NCBI GenBank assembly: GCA_050123335.1
Contig: JASFHH010000002.1
Coordinates: forward strand, 13,590-77,589
Direction: 5' to 3'
DNA: 64,000 nucleotides
From: JASFHF01 sp050123335
GTDB lineage: Bacteria; Pseudomonadota; Gammaproteobacteria; UBA12402
The notes below the pieces were generated by a model. That model had not been told where the DNA came from. It saw only the letters and a list, made by a program, of their open reading frames with translations, and did no database searches. Each line of letters begins with the position of its first letter. Position 1 is the first letter of the stretch. Of this stretch, positions 7,774 to 16,074 are shown one piece after another. The position numbers and the translations under genes were made by a program.

Positions 7774-10312
7774 ATTACGAAAAGTTTTTTTAGATTATTT
7801 TCAAAAAAAACAACATGAAATAGTTGCTAGCAGTTCTTTAGTGCCAGAAGATGATCCAAGTTTGTTTTTTGTTAATGCGGGCATGGTGCCATTTAAAAAT
7901 GTATTTTTAGGTAGAGAAAAAAGACCTTATGTTCGTGCGACTTCAGTGCAAAAATGTATGCGGGTTAGCGGAAAGCATAATGATTTAGAACAGGTTGGTT
8001 TTACTGCACGCCATCATACTTTCTTTGAAATGCTAGGCAATTTTAGTTTTGGTGATTATTTTAAGCGTGAAGCGATTCAGTATGCGTGGGAATTTTTGAC
8101 TGATGTTTTAAAAATTCCTGCAGAAAAATTATGGATAACAGTTTATAAAGATGATCAGGAAGCTGCTGATATTTGGCTAAAAGAAATAAAAATTGATCCA
8201 AAACAATTTTCTAGATGTGGAGAAAAAGATAATTTTTGGGCGATGGGTGATATTGGTCCTTGTGGCCCTTGCTCAGAAATTTTTTATGATCATGGTGATA
8301 AATTTTCTGGTGGTCCTCCGGGTTCTCCAGATGAAGATGGTGATCGGTATGTAGAAATTTGGAATTTAGTGTTCATGCAGTATAACCGCGATCATAATGG
8401 TAATTTAACTCCATTACCAAAACCATCAATAGATACTGGTATGGGTTTGGAACGAGTTGCGGCGGTAATGCAAGGAGTGCATAGTAATTACGATATTGAT
8501 TTATTTCAAGATTTACTTAAAGCTGTTGCTGATGTTGTTGGTGCAAAAGATTTTGATGATCCTGGATTAAAAGTCATTGCTGACCACATTCGTGCAAGTG
8601 TATTTTTAATTGCAGATGATGTGTTACCATCCAATGAAGGCAGGGGTTATGTGTTGCGCCGTATTATTCGGCGTGCAATTAGGTATGGAAATAAATTAGG
8701 AATGAGTAGGCCATTTTTTTATAAATTGGTTGCACCATTGGTTAAAATCATGGGTGATGCTTACCCAGAAATTTCCACAGCACAGCATTTTATTGAAAAA
8801 ACCATATTGCATGAAGAAGAACAATTTGCCAAAACTTTACATCTTGGTTTAAAGATTTTAGAAGAAGACATTGCACATTTAAAAACAAAAGTTATTCCGG
8901 GTGGGATAGTGTTTAAATTATATGATACTTATGGCTTTCCGGAAGATTTAACTGCAATTATTGCGCGTGAGCGTGGTTTAGAAATTGATATAAAAGGTTT
9001 TGAAAAAGAAATGCAACAACAGCGTAATCGTTCAAAAGCTTCCAGTCAGTTTAAAACTGATTATAATCTTGAATTGCCCGAGATGTCAGCTACTAAATTT
9101 ATTGGTTATGATAATTTAACTTGCGATGGTAAAGTTTTAGCTTTGCTGCAAAATAATAAGTTGGTAGATGAATTAAATAATGGTGAGGGTGCAATTGTTT
9201 TAGACTGTACCCCGTTTTTTGCTGAAGCTGGTGGACAAATTGCCGATACAGGTGAAATTAAATTGGCTTCCGGCATTTTTGCGGTACATGATACGCAAAA
9301 AATCGGTAATGTGATTGTGCACTTTGGGAAAATGCAGCAAGGGAAATTACATACTGATGATAAAGTTACTGCTTGCGTTTCTCCTGATAATCGCCGCGCA
9401 GTTGCATTGAATCACACAGCAACACATTTGTTACATGCAGCGTTGCGTAAAGTTTTAGGTAAACATGTAAAACAAAAAGGTTCTTTGGTTGCAGCTGATC
9501 GGTTGCGTTTTGATTTTTCTCATCCTAATCCGGTTACACCAAAAGAATTATATCAAGTTGAAGAATTGGTTTATGCACAAATTTTATCGAATTGTCCGGT
9601 AGAAACTAATATTATGGCACCGAATGATGCAATGAAAATGGGTGCTATGGCATTATTTGGTGAGAAATATGGTGAAAAAGTTCGTGTGTTAAGTATTGGC
9701 GATTTTTCATTAGAGCTTTGTGGTGGCACACATGTGCAACGCACTGGCGATTTAGGTTATTTTCGTATCATTAGCGAAACAGGTGTGGCTGCAGGAGTGC
9801 GTCGAATTGAAGCAGTAACAGGTTGGGGTGCTTCACAATTTGTTTTACAACAAGCAGAGCATAATCATGCAGAGCTTGCGCAATTACAATTACAAAAACG
9901 CGAATTGCAAAAGAGCATTGAACAACTTAAAAATAAATTGGCTGGAAGTTTTGTAAATGATTTAGCGAATGCCGCAAAAAAAATTAACGATATAAATGTT
10001 TTAACCGCAATAGTTTCTGATGTTGATGTAAAAGGTTTGCGCACATTATTAGATCAATTAAAAAATAAATTTGATGAAGCAGTGATTGTGTTAGCAACAA
10101 CTAAAAATAATGTGGTTAATTTAGTTGCAGGTGTAACAAAAAGTTGCACAAATCGTTTTCATGCTGGTGAAATAGTAAACATTGTTGCTAAAAAAATAGG
10201 CGGAAAAGGTGGTGGTAGAAAAGATTTAGCACAAGGTGGTGGCAATAATTTAAACGAATTAAATAATGCATTAATTCTTGTTGAAAAGTATGTTAAAGAA
10301 GGTATAAAATAA
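7760..10312 (+). CDS. alaS: Alanyl-tRNA synthetase
   Basis: Charges tRNA-Ala with alanine and edits mischarged Ser/Gly. The 850 residues cover the class II catalytic domain (ARHHTFFEMLGNFSFGDYFK near residue 75-95, GMGLERVA near 230), the editing domain zinc ligands H552/H556 (HTATH) and C654/H658 (CGGTH), and the C-terminal coiled coil and Gly-rich C-Ala domain (IGGKGGGRKDLAQGGG). It is slightly shorter than the E. coli enzyme (about 875). The ATG is preceded by GAGG inside recX, so translation is probably coupled. Confidence 0.99.
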   Translation: MKTAKLRKVFLDYFQKKQHEIVASSSLVPEDDPSLFFVNAGMVPFKNVFLGREKRPYVRATSVQKCMRVSGKHNDLEQVGFTARHHTFFEMLGNFSFGDYFKREAIQYAWEFLTDVLKIPAEKLWITVYKDDQEAADIWLKEIKIDPKQFSRCGEKDNFWAMGDIGPCGPCSEIFYDHGDKFSGGPPGSPDEDGDRYVEIWNLVFMQYNRDHNGNLTPLPKPSIDTGMGLERVAAVMQGVHSNYDIDLFQDLLKAVADVVGAKDFDDPGLKVIADHIRASVFLIADDVLPSNEGRGYVLRRIIRRAIRYGNKLGMSRPFFYKLVAPLVKIMGDAYPEISTAQHFIEKTILHEEEQFAKTLHLGLKILEEDIAHLKTKVIPGGIVFKLYDTYGFPEDLTAIIARERGLEIDIKGFEKEMQQQRNRSKASSQFKTDYNLELPEMSATKFIGYDNLTCDGKVLALLQNNKLVDELNNGEGAIVLDCTPFFAEAGGQIADTGEIKLASGIFAVHDTQKIGNVIVHFGKMQQGKLHTDDKVTACVSPDNRRAVALNHTATHLLHAALRKVLGKHVKQKGSLVAADRLRFDFSHPNPVTPKELYQVEELVYAQILSNCPVETNIMAPNDAMKMGAMALFGEKYGEKVRVLSIGDFSLELCGGTHVQRTGDLGYFRIISETGVAAGVRRIEAVTGWGASQFVLQQAEHNHAELAQLQLQKRELQKSIEQLKNKLAGSFVNDLANAAKKINDINVLTAIVSDVDVKGLRTLLDQLKNKFDEAVIVLATTKNNVVNLVAGVTKSCTNRFHAGEIVNIVAKKIGGKGGGRKDLAQGGGNNLNELNNALILVEKYVKEGIK

Positions 10313-10628
10313 AATTCCTGTTTGAAAAAAAACAGATGGAAAAAAATAATTCAAATCTTTTTTGGATTAAGTTTTTAAATTAAATGGAATGGCAGGAGTG
10401 ATTGCAAATTAATTGTAATAACTTCTGAAATAAATCAAGTAAACTTGGCCCTGATTAGGGAGGAAAGAAGGGGGAGTTTAATCTTACGTATTAAACGCTC
10501 TTTTAATGTGCAAGTAGGTTAATGCAAATTATTTTGCTTGCTGGGAGCATTAAGAATTGAGGAAAAGTGAGGGAATGTCGGCCAAGGATGGCTAGGCCTC
10601 TTTTAGTTACTTAGCTATAAGAAGGCTA
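10313..10628. other. Non-coding, GGA-rich stretch before csrA (possible small RNA)
   Basis: No protein-coding frame is seen. Nine GGA trinucleotides fall within 10381-10620, and several sit in or next to small hairpins: CCCT-gatt-AGGG at ~10450, GTTTAAT-cttacgt-ATTAAAC at ~10478-10498, TGCT-ggg-AGCA at ~10539, and GGCC-AAGGAT-GGCT at ~10581. The last places AGGA in a hexaloop, the geometry preferred by CsrA. Because csrA itself follows, a CsrA-sponge RNA (RsmY/RsmZ-like) is conceivable, but no clear promoter is found and this is weak inference. Confidence 0.25.
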
Positions 10629-10716
10629 TATGCCAATCCTACCTCAAGATGCGATTTTTGGTTTTCGCTTTTGCATTGTTCGCCAAAATTTCGCATCTTG
10701 AGGTAGGATTGGCATA
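10629..10716. repeat. Long perfect inverted repeat (26-bp arms)
   Basis: Arms at 10629-10654 and 10691-10716 are perfect reverse complements, starting TATGCCAATCCTACC; the pairing continues imperfectly inwards (TTTTTGG against CCAAAA). The loop is about 36 bases. The right arm is followed by GCTCTTTTCTTTAA, only weakly U-rich. It could be a terminator, a processed RNA hairpin or a REP/MITE-like intergenic repeat; a genome-wide copy count would separate these. Confidence 0.8.
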
Positions 10717-11004
10717 GCTCTTTTCTTTAATTACCGGATGATTTGTTCAAAAAATGAACAAAAGTGGTTGTTTTGGGGTATTTTTGTGATTTTTTCGCAA
10801 AAAAAAACCAAAAAATTTGAATCCTTAAGGTTTTTTTAAGGTTTATCTACTACAATAAGATCATCCTAGGTGTTTAATGTCTTCCGTTAAAGCTTGGGGA
10901 GTGGGTTTTGTTCAAAGTGTATATGTTGAGCAAAGATAAGTTGATACAAAGTATTAAATAGGGAATAAGTACTATAGTTACTATAAGGATATAAGGAGTT
11001 CGTG
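10717..11004. other. csrA upstream region
   Basis: These 288 bases hold no gene. A short AT-rich inverted repeat CCTTAA-N7-TTAAGG lies near 10825-10845. The csrA ribosome-binding site AAGGAG is at 10993-10998. TTGATA at 10941-10946 is a possible -35, but I find no -10 at a proper distance, so no promoter is called. Confidence 0.35.
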
Positions 11005-11205
11005 ATGCTGATTTTAACAAGACGTACAGGAGAAAGTTTGATTATAGGGGATGATGTTACAGTAACTGTGCTTGGTATTAAAGGTAACCAAGTACGTATT
11101 GGAGTAAACGCTCCAAAGGAAGTTTCTGTTCATCGCGAAGAAATATATCAGCGTATTCAGGATGAGAAACAAGGAAAGGGAAGTAGCGACAGCGATAAGG
11201 AATAA
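11005..11205 (+). CDS. csrA: Carbon storage regulator CsrA
   Basis: Homodimeric RNA-binding regulator that represses or stabilises mRNAs by binding GGA motifs near the ribosome-binding site. The 66-residue protein starts MLILTRRTGESLIIGDD and retains R44 (VHREE), the main RNA-contact residue. The ATG at 11005 is chosen over the GTG at 11002 because AAGGAG at 10993-10998 is then 6 bases away and the N-terminus matches the family. It is slightly longer than E. coli CsrA (61) with an acidic tail (GSSDSDKE). The position after alaS and before tRNA-Ser is conserved. Confidence 0.98.
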   Translation: MLILTRRTGESLIIGDDVTVTVLGIKGNQVRIGVNAPKEVSVHREEIYQRIQDEKQGKGSSDSDKE

Positions 11206-11432
11206 TGTTTCTGACGACTGTTAGAAATATCTTGATAAAGGAATGTTTGGTTCTTGTTTATGTAGTTGCGTGTAATCTGCGCGTATTTATATACCCATCA
11301 CGATCGAATTTTTTCTAAACCAAAACATCTAATTCTAAACGCAATTCGGCGCATTACAAAACGGAAAGCCTGATCATAATAGGTATCGTATGTCATTTAT
11401 TTTTACTGTAAAATCTGTGTAATTTTCTCAGC

Positions 11433-11461
11433 TTGCAACGGTCTAATTCTCAAGTTATACT
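11433..11461 (+). promoter_or_regulatory. Sigma-70 promoter of the tRNA-Ser/tRNA-Arg unit
   Basis: TTGCAA at 11433-11438 and TATACT at 11456-11461 are separated by 17 bases, a near-consensus arrangement, with the -10 ending 20 bases before the mature tRNA-Ser. No separate promoter is visible for tRNA-Arg, so cotranscription is likely. Confidence 0.7.
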
Positions 11462-11481
11462 CAGCCGTTTTAGAATACTTT

Positions 11482-11576
<95 letters not shown>

Positions 11577-11641
11577 TAATATGTAGATTTAGTATTAAGA
11601 TAGAAAGAAGATTTAAAAAATTAGTTATAGCGGGGATGAGA

Positions 11642-11780
11642 ACCCTCGCAATCGCAAAGCGATTGGAAGAGGGTTCGACAAAATCGGCAGGATAGCCGAT
11701 TTTGAACGTCGAAGCGAAGCTTCGACGGCCCGAAGGGCGAGGACACAGGATGTGTCCGAGTAATCCCTCTCTCTCCGCCA
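11642..11780. repeat. Hairpin array inside a partial tRNA-Ser 3' copy
   Basis: A second copy of the tRNA-Ser T-arm and acceptor end is split at the T-loop: GAGGGTTCGA ends at 11678 and AATCCCTCTCTCTCCGCCA resumes at 11762-11780 (one mismatch to the real tRNA). Between and before lie five hairpins: 11649-11665 (7-bp stem, loop AAA), 11680-11703 (9-bp, AGGATA), 11707-11727 (9-bp, GAA), 11728-11738 (4-bp, GAA) and 11741-11757 (6-bp, AGGAT). The last four correspond in order and geometry to those in the tRNA-Arg-derived array at 16103-16177, although stem sequences differ. No full tRNA can fold from this copy. Confidence 0.85.
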
Positions 11781-11808
11781 TTTATATTACAGAGTAACAT
11801 AAGCTTTT

Positions 11809-11882
11809 GCGCCCGTAGCTCAGCTGGATAGAGTACCTGGCTACGAACCAGGCGGTCGGGAGTTCGAATCTCTCCGGGCGCG
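11809..11882 (+). tRNA. argV: tRNA-Arg (ACG anticodon)
   Basis: A complete 74-base tRNA: acceptor stem GCGCCCG pairs with CGGGCGC, the D-arm is GCTCAGCTGGATAGAGT, the anticodon stem CCTGG/CCAGG encloses CTACGAA (anticodon ACG), and the T-arm is GGGAGTTCGAATCTCTC with one G-U. CCA is not encoded. ACG is normally deaminated to ICG and reads CGU/CGC/CGA. The order csrA-serV-argV is as in E. coli. Its 3' end is the target of the island that follows. Confidence 0.96.
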
Positions 11883-11892
11883 CTTAGATTCA
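11867..11892. repeat. attL: Left attachment-like direct repeat (tRNA-Arg 3' end)
   Basis: The 26 bases from the T-loop of tRNA-Arg through its acceptor end and 10 further bases (AATCTCTCCGGGCGCG then CTTAGATTCA) recur exactly at 16264-16289. This is the classic footprint of integration at a tRNA 3' end. The names attL/attR are inference, as no integrase is present between the copies. Confidence 0.75.
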
Positions 11893-11914
11893 AAAAAAAT
11901 CCACTTATAAGTGG
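11892..11914 (-). terminator. Rho-independent terminator of the antirepressor operon
   Basis: Read on the reverse strand, a 6-bp stem CCACTT-AT-AAGTGG (11901-11914) is followed by ATTTTTTTT, just after the stop codon of the BRO-type gene. Confidence 0.75.
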
Positions 11915-11919
11915 TTTCG

Positions 11920-12774
11920 TTAGTTGCTTTTTTGTTGTTCTTCCTGTTGCTCGATTTGATTCAAATAATTTTTCTGTGATATGACTTGCTTCCCAGTTTC
12001 TTTTTCTAATTCCACGCGAGCATTGCCAGCAATTTTACCGCCTTTTTGCGCTGCATCTTTATTTGCATTAAAACCTTGTGCATTTTTGCTGCGAGTTATT
12101 TCTGTGGTTGATGCTTCACCAAGCATTGAAAAAATTAACTCTAGATCAGTCATGTGATCGCGCAAATTTTCTCGCTTGAGCTTTTTATGTTTTTTATATT
12201 CATTTGGTGTCATGCCAAAGGCAGCTTTGGAAATTTCTGCAGTTAAAATTGCGTATTCGCGTTGTTCTTTGACATCACGTTTTTTCCATTCCTCAGTTAA
12301 TTCATCACGAATTGCAATACTGCGCATTCGTTTTTCAATCCAATCATCTGAGTAACCTTTGGCTTTGTAAATAGCGCGAGTACGTTTTGAGGCAAGCTCC
12401 GGATCCTCGATTTCCTGAATTCTCTCATACCCAACTTTGGCTAACCATCTTTTGAACGGCTCAGCCTTGGGTGAGGGGATAGATTGAATTATGCGGAAAA
12501 TTCCTTCGGTGTTGGCGGCGTTTAGCTTTTGTTTACCACCAGAAGTTTCAAAATAAAGGGGGGTGACAATTTGTCCCCACCCTTTGGTTAACTCGTTGTC
12601 TCTTATACGCATTTTTTTAATATAGTCACTTGCATTAACTGAATCGGTTAATGCTTGTACAACATCGGCAATTACAAACCACCATTCCCCATTATGCATG
12701 GTTTTGCGTATATTTTTGCCTTTAAAGACAGCAATTTTGGTTGATGACTCAATAGTTGTATTATTCTTGTTCAT
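11920..12774 (-). CDS. BRO-N domain antirepressor-like protein (DinD-like)
   Basis: A 284-residue protein with an N-terminal BRO-N fold (IAVFKGKNIRKTMHNGEWWF, then VIADVVQALTDSVNASDYIKK, residues ~12-56), found in phage antirepressors. The second half, with TTEITRSKNAQGFNANKDAAQKGG in outline and GKIAGNARVELEKETGKQV, resembles prophage antirepressor and DinD-type proteins. Likely role: DNA binding or relief of repression in a mobile element; the target is unknown. An AGGAGGT ribosome-binding site precedes the ATG. It overlaps the upstream 82-residue gene by 14 bases, so the two form an operon. Confidence 0.85.
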   Translation of the reverse strand: MNKNNTTIESSTKIAVFKGKNIRKTMHNGEWWFVIADVVQALTDSVNASDYIKKMRIRDNELTKGWGQIVTPLYFETSGGKQKLNAANTEGIFRIIQSIPSPKAEPFKRWLAKVGYERIQEIEDPELASKRTRAIYKAKGYSDDWIEKRMRSIAIRDELTEEWKKRDVKEQREYAILTAEISKAAFGMTPNEYKKHKKLKRENLRDHMTDLELIFSMLGEASTTEITRSKNAQGFNANKDAAQKGGKIAGNARVELEKETGKQVISQKNYLNQIEQQEEQQKSN

Positions 12775-13009
12775 GATTGTACCTCCTTTTTGATTTTTTT
12801 ATTTTGCATCTAAAAACCTCTATTTCATCCGTGAAATCTTGAATTGCCCAAATCATTTGATAAATTGTATCACGATCAAGTTCTAGCTCCCCTTCCTGAG
12901 TAGCTAGCAGACCACTTATGATCGCTTGTATTTTGATGAATCTTTCATCTATTGCATCTTGCAAATCTAGTTCTGAAAGTGAAGGATTAAGCAGAAAAAT
13001 ATTATCCAT
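12761..13009 (-). CDS. Small partner protein of the antirepressor operon
   Basis: An 82-residue, mainly helical acidic protein (LSELDLQDAIDERFIKIQAI, then ELDRDTIYQMIWAIQDFTDE) ending in a basic tail (KIKKSKRR). I do not recognise a named family. It is translated just ahead of, and overlaps, the BRO-N gene, an arrangement typical of two-gene accessory or toxin-antitoxin-like modules. Whether it is an antitoxin or co-repressor is not shown by the sequence. Confidence 0.65.
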   Translation of the reverse strand: MDNIFLLNPSLSELDLQDAIDERFIKIQAIISGLLATQEGELELDRDTIYQMIWAIQDFTDEIEVFRCKIKKSKRRYNHEQE

Positions 13010-13324
13010 AAATCACCCGTTTTTATTTTGAATTAAATATGCATCAACAAAATTTATATTGATGTCCGGGATTTTACAGGTTAGCCTTCCTGCCGTGTGA
13101 GTGTTTCGAGCACCATTGTTACGATAAATTTAATATGGGTGTTTGTCAATGATAAAAAACTTAAAAAAAGTTTTTTAATATAGTCAAATGTTTATTGGAA
13201 ACAGAAAATTGCTTAAACTTTATTTAGATTATAGGCTAAAATAAGCTGGATTGTAGCTGAAATAGCTATGTGTGAAAGATAAAGCAATGTAAATTGCAGC
13301 TATGTAACTGTAGGAGATGTAGCG
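13010..13324. other. Divergent intergenic region inside the island
   Basis: No gene is seen in these 315 bases. They should hold promoters for both flanking transcripts. An AT-only inverted repeat (AAAAAACTT and AAGTTTTTT, 13154-13176) could be an operator or a weak terminator. The downstream gene has a usable ribosome-binding site (GTAGGAGA) at about 13311-13318. Confidence 0.4.
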
Positions 13325-14572
13325 ATGAAAATAGCTTTTTTGATAGAAGGGTATAAGTTAGATTATAAATGCCGAAGCATCCAATGGGCAATTAATTTAG
13401 CAAAAAAAAATTCTGCTTTAATATTTGATATTATTGAATCATGTTCGCCTATACATTTGAGCGAGGCACTTCGCTTGTTTCCTAAAAAAGAATGGGCTTT
13501 TTGCGTACTGGGATGGATTACTACTTTAGAAAATCATGGAAGAGATTTGAAAAACATTATAACTTTAATTAAGTGGTGTTTTGAAAATCTTATCAAAGAA
13601 GGTCATATAAAAAAAATACCAACTTACCTAGAAAACTTATATGATCAAAGCAAAAAATCAAAATTAAATTTTGAGAAAGCAAAGGTTATGTTAGATAAAC
13701 ACATTCCAAAAGAATATACATCATCAGATAAAATTGAAAAATTCTCTCAAAAATTAAATAAAATAATGAATGAAACCAGTAATAAGTTGTCTAGAATAAA
13801 TTTTCTAAAATGGCTAGAAAAAAACAAGGAAGTCCGGGAAATTTTTGTTTATGTTGGGGAGAATCATATTGATTTTTGTGATTCCATAGAAAAAGTAAAG
13901 ATAATTAAAAAAAGTAATGATATGCGAAGATTATGTGTAAATATATTTGGTAAAAATGTTTATATTAATATATTTAGAGTAACACATAGAGATGTCAAGT
14001 ATTATGAGTCTGATGTCAAGCATTATGAGTCTATGGAGCAATTTGCAAAAGGGCGTGGTCTTATAATTCCAAAAAATACCTCACAAATAATTCAAGATAC
14101 CTCACAAATAATTCAAGATACCTCACAAATAATTCAAGAAGACCTCTTGCAGACAAATCGTGGTCTTGTGAATGATTTATTGCTTGCTTGGAGTTATGCT
14201 AATGATGCACTTAAAAAATTAATTGAACGTGGTGAAAAAAAACCAGTATTTTCCAGCAAGTTTCCAAAAAAACAGTTTTCAGAAAAAAAGTTTCCAAAAA
14301 AAGTCAAGTTTGATTTGCATAAATGCGTTCAAAAATTTGATTTTTGGATGAAGTATTATAATCATTTTAATACAACAGATACACAAGAGCTGTATGCTTG
14401 GTTACATGCAGATAGAGGTAGTAGGTTAGTGTCTGAATATAGTGATTTTTGTAAATTGGCTGAAGCTTTAAAGAAAAAGAAATATAATATTATATTCCCT
14501 CTTTCAGAATTTAAGTTTAAAGAGAATATGAAGATAGCGCATTCTCGCGAAAAAGAATACTCTATGATTTAA
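13325..14572 (+). CDS. Island protein of unknown function with tandem repeats
   Basis: A 415-residue soluble protein that I do not recognise. The N-terminal ~130 residues look helical and include HLSEALRLFPKKEWAF, which could be a short solenoid. Residues ~228-239 hold an imperfect repeat (DVKYYES, DVKHYES), and 252-272 are three exact heptads TSQIIQD/E encoded by a 21-bp tandem repeat. A Lys/Phe-rich stretch (KFPKKQFSEKKFPKK) follows near residue 318-332. Low-complexity repeats and Lys/Asn bias mark it as fast-evolving accessory DNA. It stands alone between two reverse-strand units. Confidence 0.6.
   Translation: MKIAFLIEGYKLDYKCRSIQWAINLAKKNSALIFDIIESCSPIHLSEALRLFPKKEWAFCVLGWITTLENHGRDLKNIITLIKWCFENLIKEGHIKKIPTYLENLYDQSKKSKLNFEKAKVMLDKHIPKEYTSSDKIEKFSQKLNKIMNETSNKLSRINFLKWLEKNKEVREIFVYVGENHIDFCDSIEKVKIIKKSNDMRRLCVNIFGKNVYINIFRVTHRDVKYYESDVKHYESMEQFAKGRGLIIPKNTSQIIQDTSQIIQDTSQIIQEDLLQTNRGLVNDLLLAWSYANDALKKLIERGEKKPVFSSKFPKKQFSEKKFPKKVKFDLHKCVQKFDFWMKYYNHFNTTDTQELYAWLHADRGSRLVSEYSDFCKLAEALKKKKYNIIFPLSEFKFKENMKIAHSREKEYSMI
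14078..14140. repeat. Three tandem 21-bp repeats within a coding region
   Basis: The unit ACCTCACAAATAATTCAAGA plus T recurs at 14078, 14099 and 14120; only the last base of the third copy differs. The period is a multiple of three, so copy-number change would keep the reading frame and vary the number of TSQIIQD heptads. Confidence 0.95.
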
Positions 14573-14583
14573 TTTTTTTAACT

Positions 14584-14640
14584 GCGAACCAGGCGGTCGG
14601 AAGTTCGAAAAAATTGCAGGGGCAGATTATTTTTGATTTA
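14584..14640. repeat. Partial tRNA-Arg 3' fragment with a decayed hairpin
   Basis: GCGAACCAGGCGGTCGGAAG then TTCGA at 14584-14608 matches the anticodon stem through T-loop of tRNA-Arg with small changes. It stops at the T-loop and runs into AAAAATTGCAGGGGCAGATT, a decayed form of the AAAATTGC-AGGATT-GCAATTTT hairpin at 16185-16206. This is a third, degenerate member of the tRNA/hairpin family, in the middle of the island. Confidence 0.7.
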
Positions 14641-14715
14641 GAACTAATTGAATAAGTCGAAATTAAAATAGTTTTTGCATCAAGTTACTATTGATGTAAT
14701 AGCTTAGACTGTTTG

Positions 14716-15864
14716 CTAATGGTTTTGCAGTAATTTAATTAAGTCTTCAATATTGATAAAAGTAACCACAATGTCATCATATTGTTTTTGATAGCTTTCG
14801 TTGACGTCAAAGCCTACAACAAAATTTTCTCCTTTAGGGTAATGCTTGCGAAAAATATGTAAACTTTTGGAGTTAAATGTGTCGGCGCTCCATTTGCATT
14901 CAATAGCAATAGGTTCTTTTCGATTACGTTTTTTGAGATAAATAAAGTCTATTTCATGACGTCTTTTGTCTCTCCAATAGTAAATATTTCTGGTTTGCAA
15001 ATTACCGTGTAATTCGTTTAATACACAATGCTCCCACAACAAACCCATATCATCCGTTCTTAATTTGTGCCAACTTTTAGCATAACAAATCATTCCTGTA
15101 TCAAAACCATAAACTTTAGGTGCAGAGATAATTTCGGAAGGCAGGTGGGAATTAAAAGGTCTAACAATGTGTGCAACAAATGTCGCTTCTAAAACTGAAA
15201 GATAATTTGATATTGTTGTTCTGCTAACTTCACAAGGAGAAGTAAATCTAGTTGCTTCAAAAATATTGCCGCTTTGAGTAAATAATAATTCAACAAATTT
15301 TTGAAAAGAATGACGTCGTTCTAATCTAAATAATTCTTGAATATCTTTAGCCCAATAGGAATCTATCCATTCGAGAAATTCTTTTTCAGGAAATTCTTTT
15401 GACATAAAAAATGGGGGTAAGCCACCATGCAATAATCGATGTTCAATTTTTTTATTTCCAAAGATTTTAGACTCAGATAATAACATTGGTGTTAACCACA
15501 GTTCTGTTTTGCGTCCTGTTAATGTGTCGCCAAATTTACTGGATGCGCCAAGTGTGGATGAGCCTGTTGCAATGATTTTAATATCCGAAAAATGATCTGC
15601 TGCGATTTTTAATAGTTCAGATGGATTGGTTAATCTATGAATTTCATCCAGTACCAGACGCCCGCCGTTTTTGCTTGTCAAAAATAATTCTGCGTTTTCC
15701 ATTTGTTTGCGCACGCTAGGAAGCTCACAATCGTAGTAATCGACATTATCCAAGCTTCTGCAGAGGCAAGTTTTGCCTACGCGCCTAACGCCAGATAGCC
15801 AGAGGATAGATTTTCTTTCCCAGGCTTGTTCAATTTTATTTTTCCAAAAAATACGTTCTTTCAT
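14716..15864 (-). CDS. AAA ATPase with DUF4143 domain
   Basis: A 382-residue protein of the AAA_14/DUF4143 family. Walker A is GVRRVGKT at residues 25-32 and Walker B is RLVLDEIH at 69-76, with a sensor-like IIATGSST at 97-104. The C-terminal domain has a nuclease-fold pattern (EIDFIYLKKRN, then PIAIECKWS), usual for this family and often thought to be a degenerate PDDEXK fold. The start at 15864 is chosen because GGAG lies 6 bases before this ATG; a TTG six codons upstream is possible. The biological role of the family is poorly known; it is common in genomic islands. Confidence 0.88.
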   Translation of the reverse strand: MKERIFWKNKIEQAWERKSILWLSGVRRVGKTCLCRSLDNVDYYDCELPSVRKQMENAELFLTSKNGGRLVLDEIHRLTNPSELLKIAADHFSDIKIIATGSSTLGASSKFGDTLTGRKTELWLTPMLLSESKIFGNKKIEHRLLHGGLPPFFMSKEFPEKEFLEWIDSYWAKDIQELFRLERRHSFQKFVELLFTQSGNIFEATRFTSPCEVSRTTISNYLSVLEATFVAHIVRPFNSHLPSEIISAPKVYGFDTGMICYAKSWHKLRTDDMGLLWEHCVLNELHGNLQTRNIYYWRDKRRHEIDFIYLKKRNRKEPIAIECKWSADTFNSKSLHIFRKHYPKGENFVVGFDVNESYQKQYDDIVVTFINIEDLIKLLQNH

Positions 15865-15888
15865 GGTTTGCTCCAAATGCAACTATGA

Positions 15889-15913
15889 TTGCATATAGTT
15901 TAACTATATGCAA
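15889..15913. promoter_or_regulatory. Palindromic operator-like site upstream of the DUF4143 gene
   Basis: Two perfect 12-bp arms (TTGCATATAGTT at 15889-15900, AACTATATGCAA at 15902-15913) flank a single T. Related pieces (TGCAACTAT, TGCAAATAGTT) recur on both sides, covering 15878-15932. The location 25-49 bases before the start codon suggests a regulator-binding site or a promoter overlapped by one. The binding protein is unknown. Confidence 0.6.
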
Positions 15914-16074
15914 CTATAAATGCAAATAGTTTATCCACTTTTGTCTTAATCAATAACCTCGCGTGTGAGATTCGCGTGATTGGGTTCTCATAAGTTGGCA
16001 TTTGTACGTGTTTGCAATGGGCATCCGCATTTAAAAAATTATTAAAAATCAAAGTATTACGTTTAAATGCGCGT

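Noticed and set aside
11642..11780. CRISPR array or integron attC cassette
   Set aside because: Units are not repeated sequences with spacers but different hairpins back to back; no attC core (GTTRRRY) and no cas or integron integrase genes nearby.
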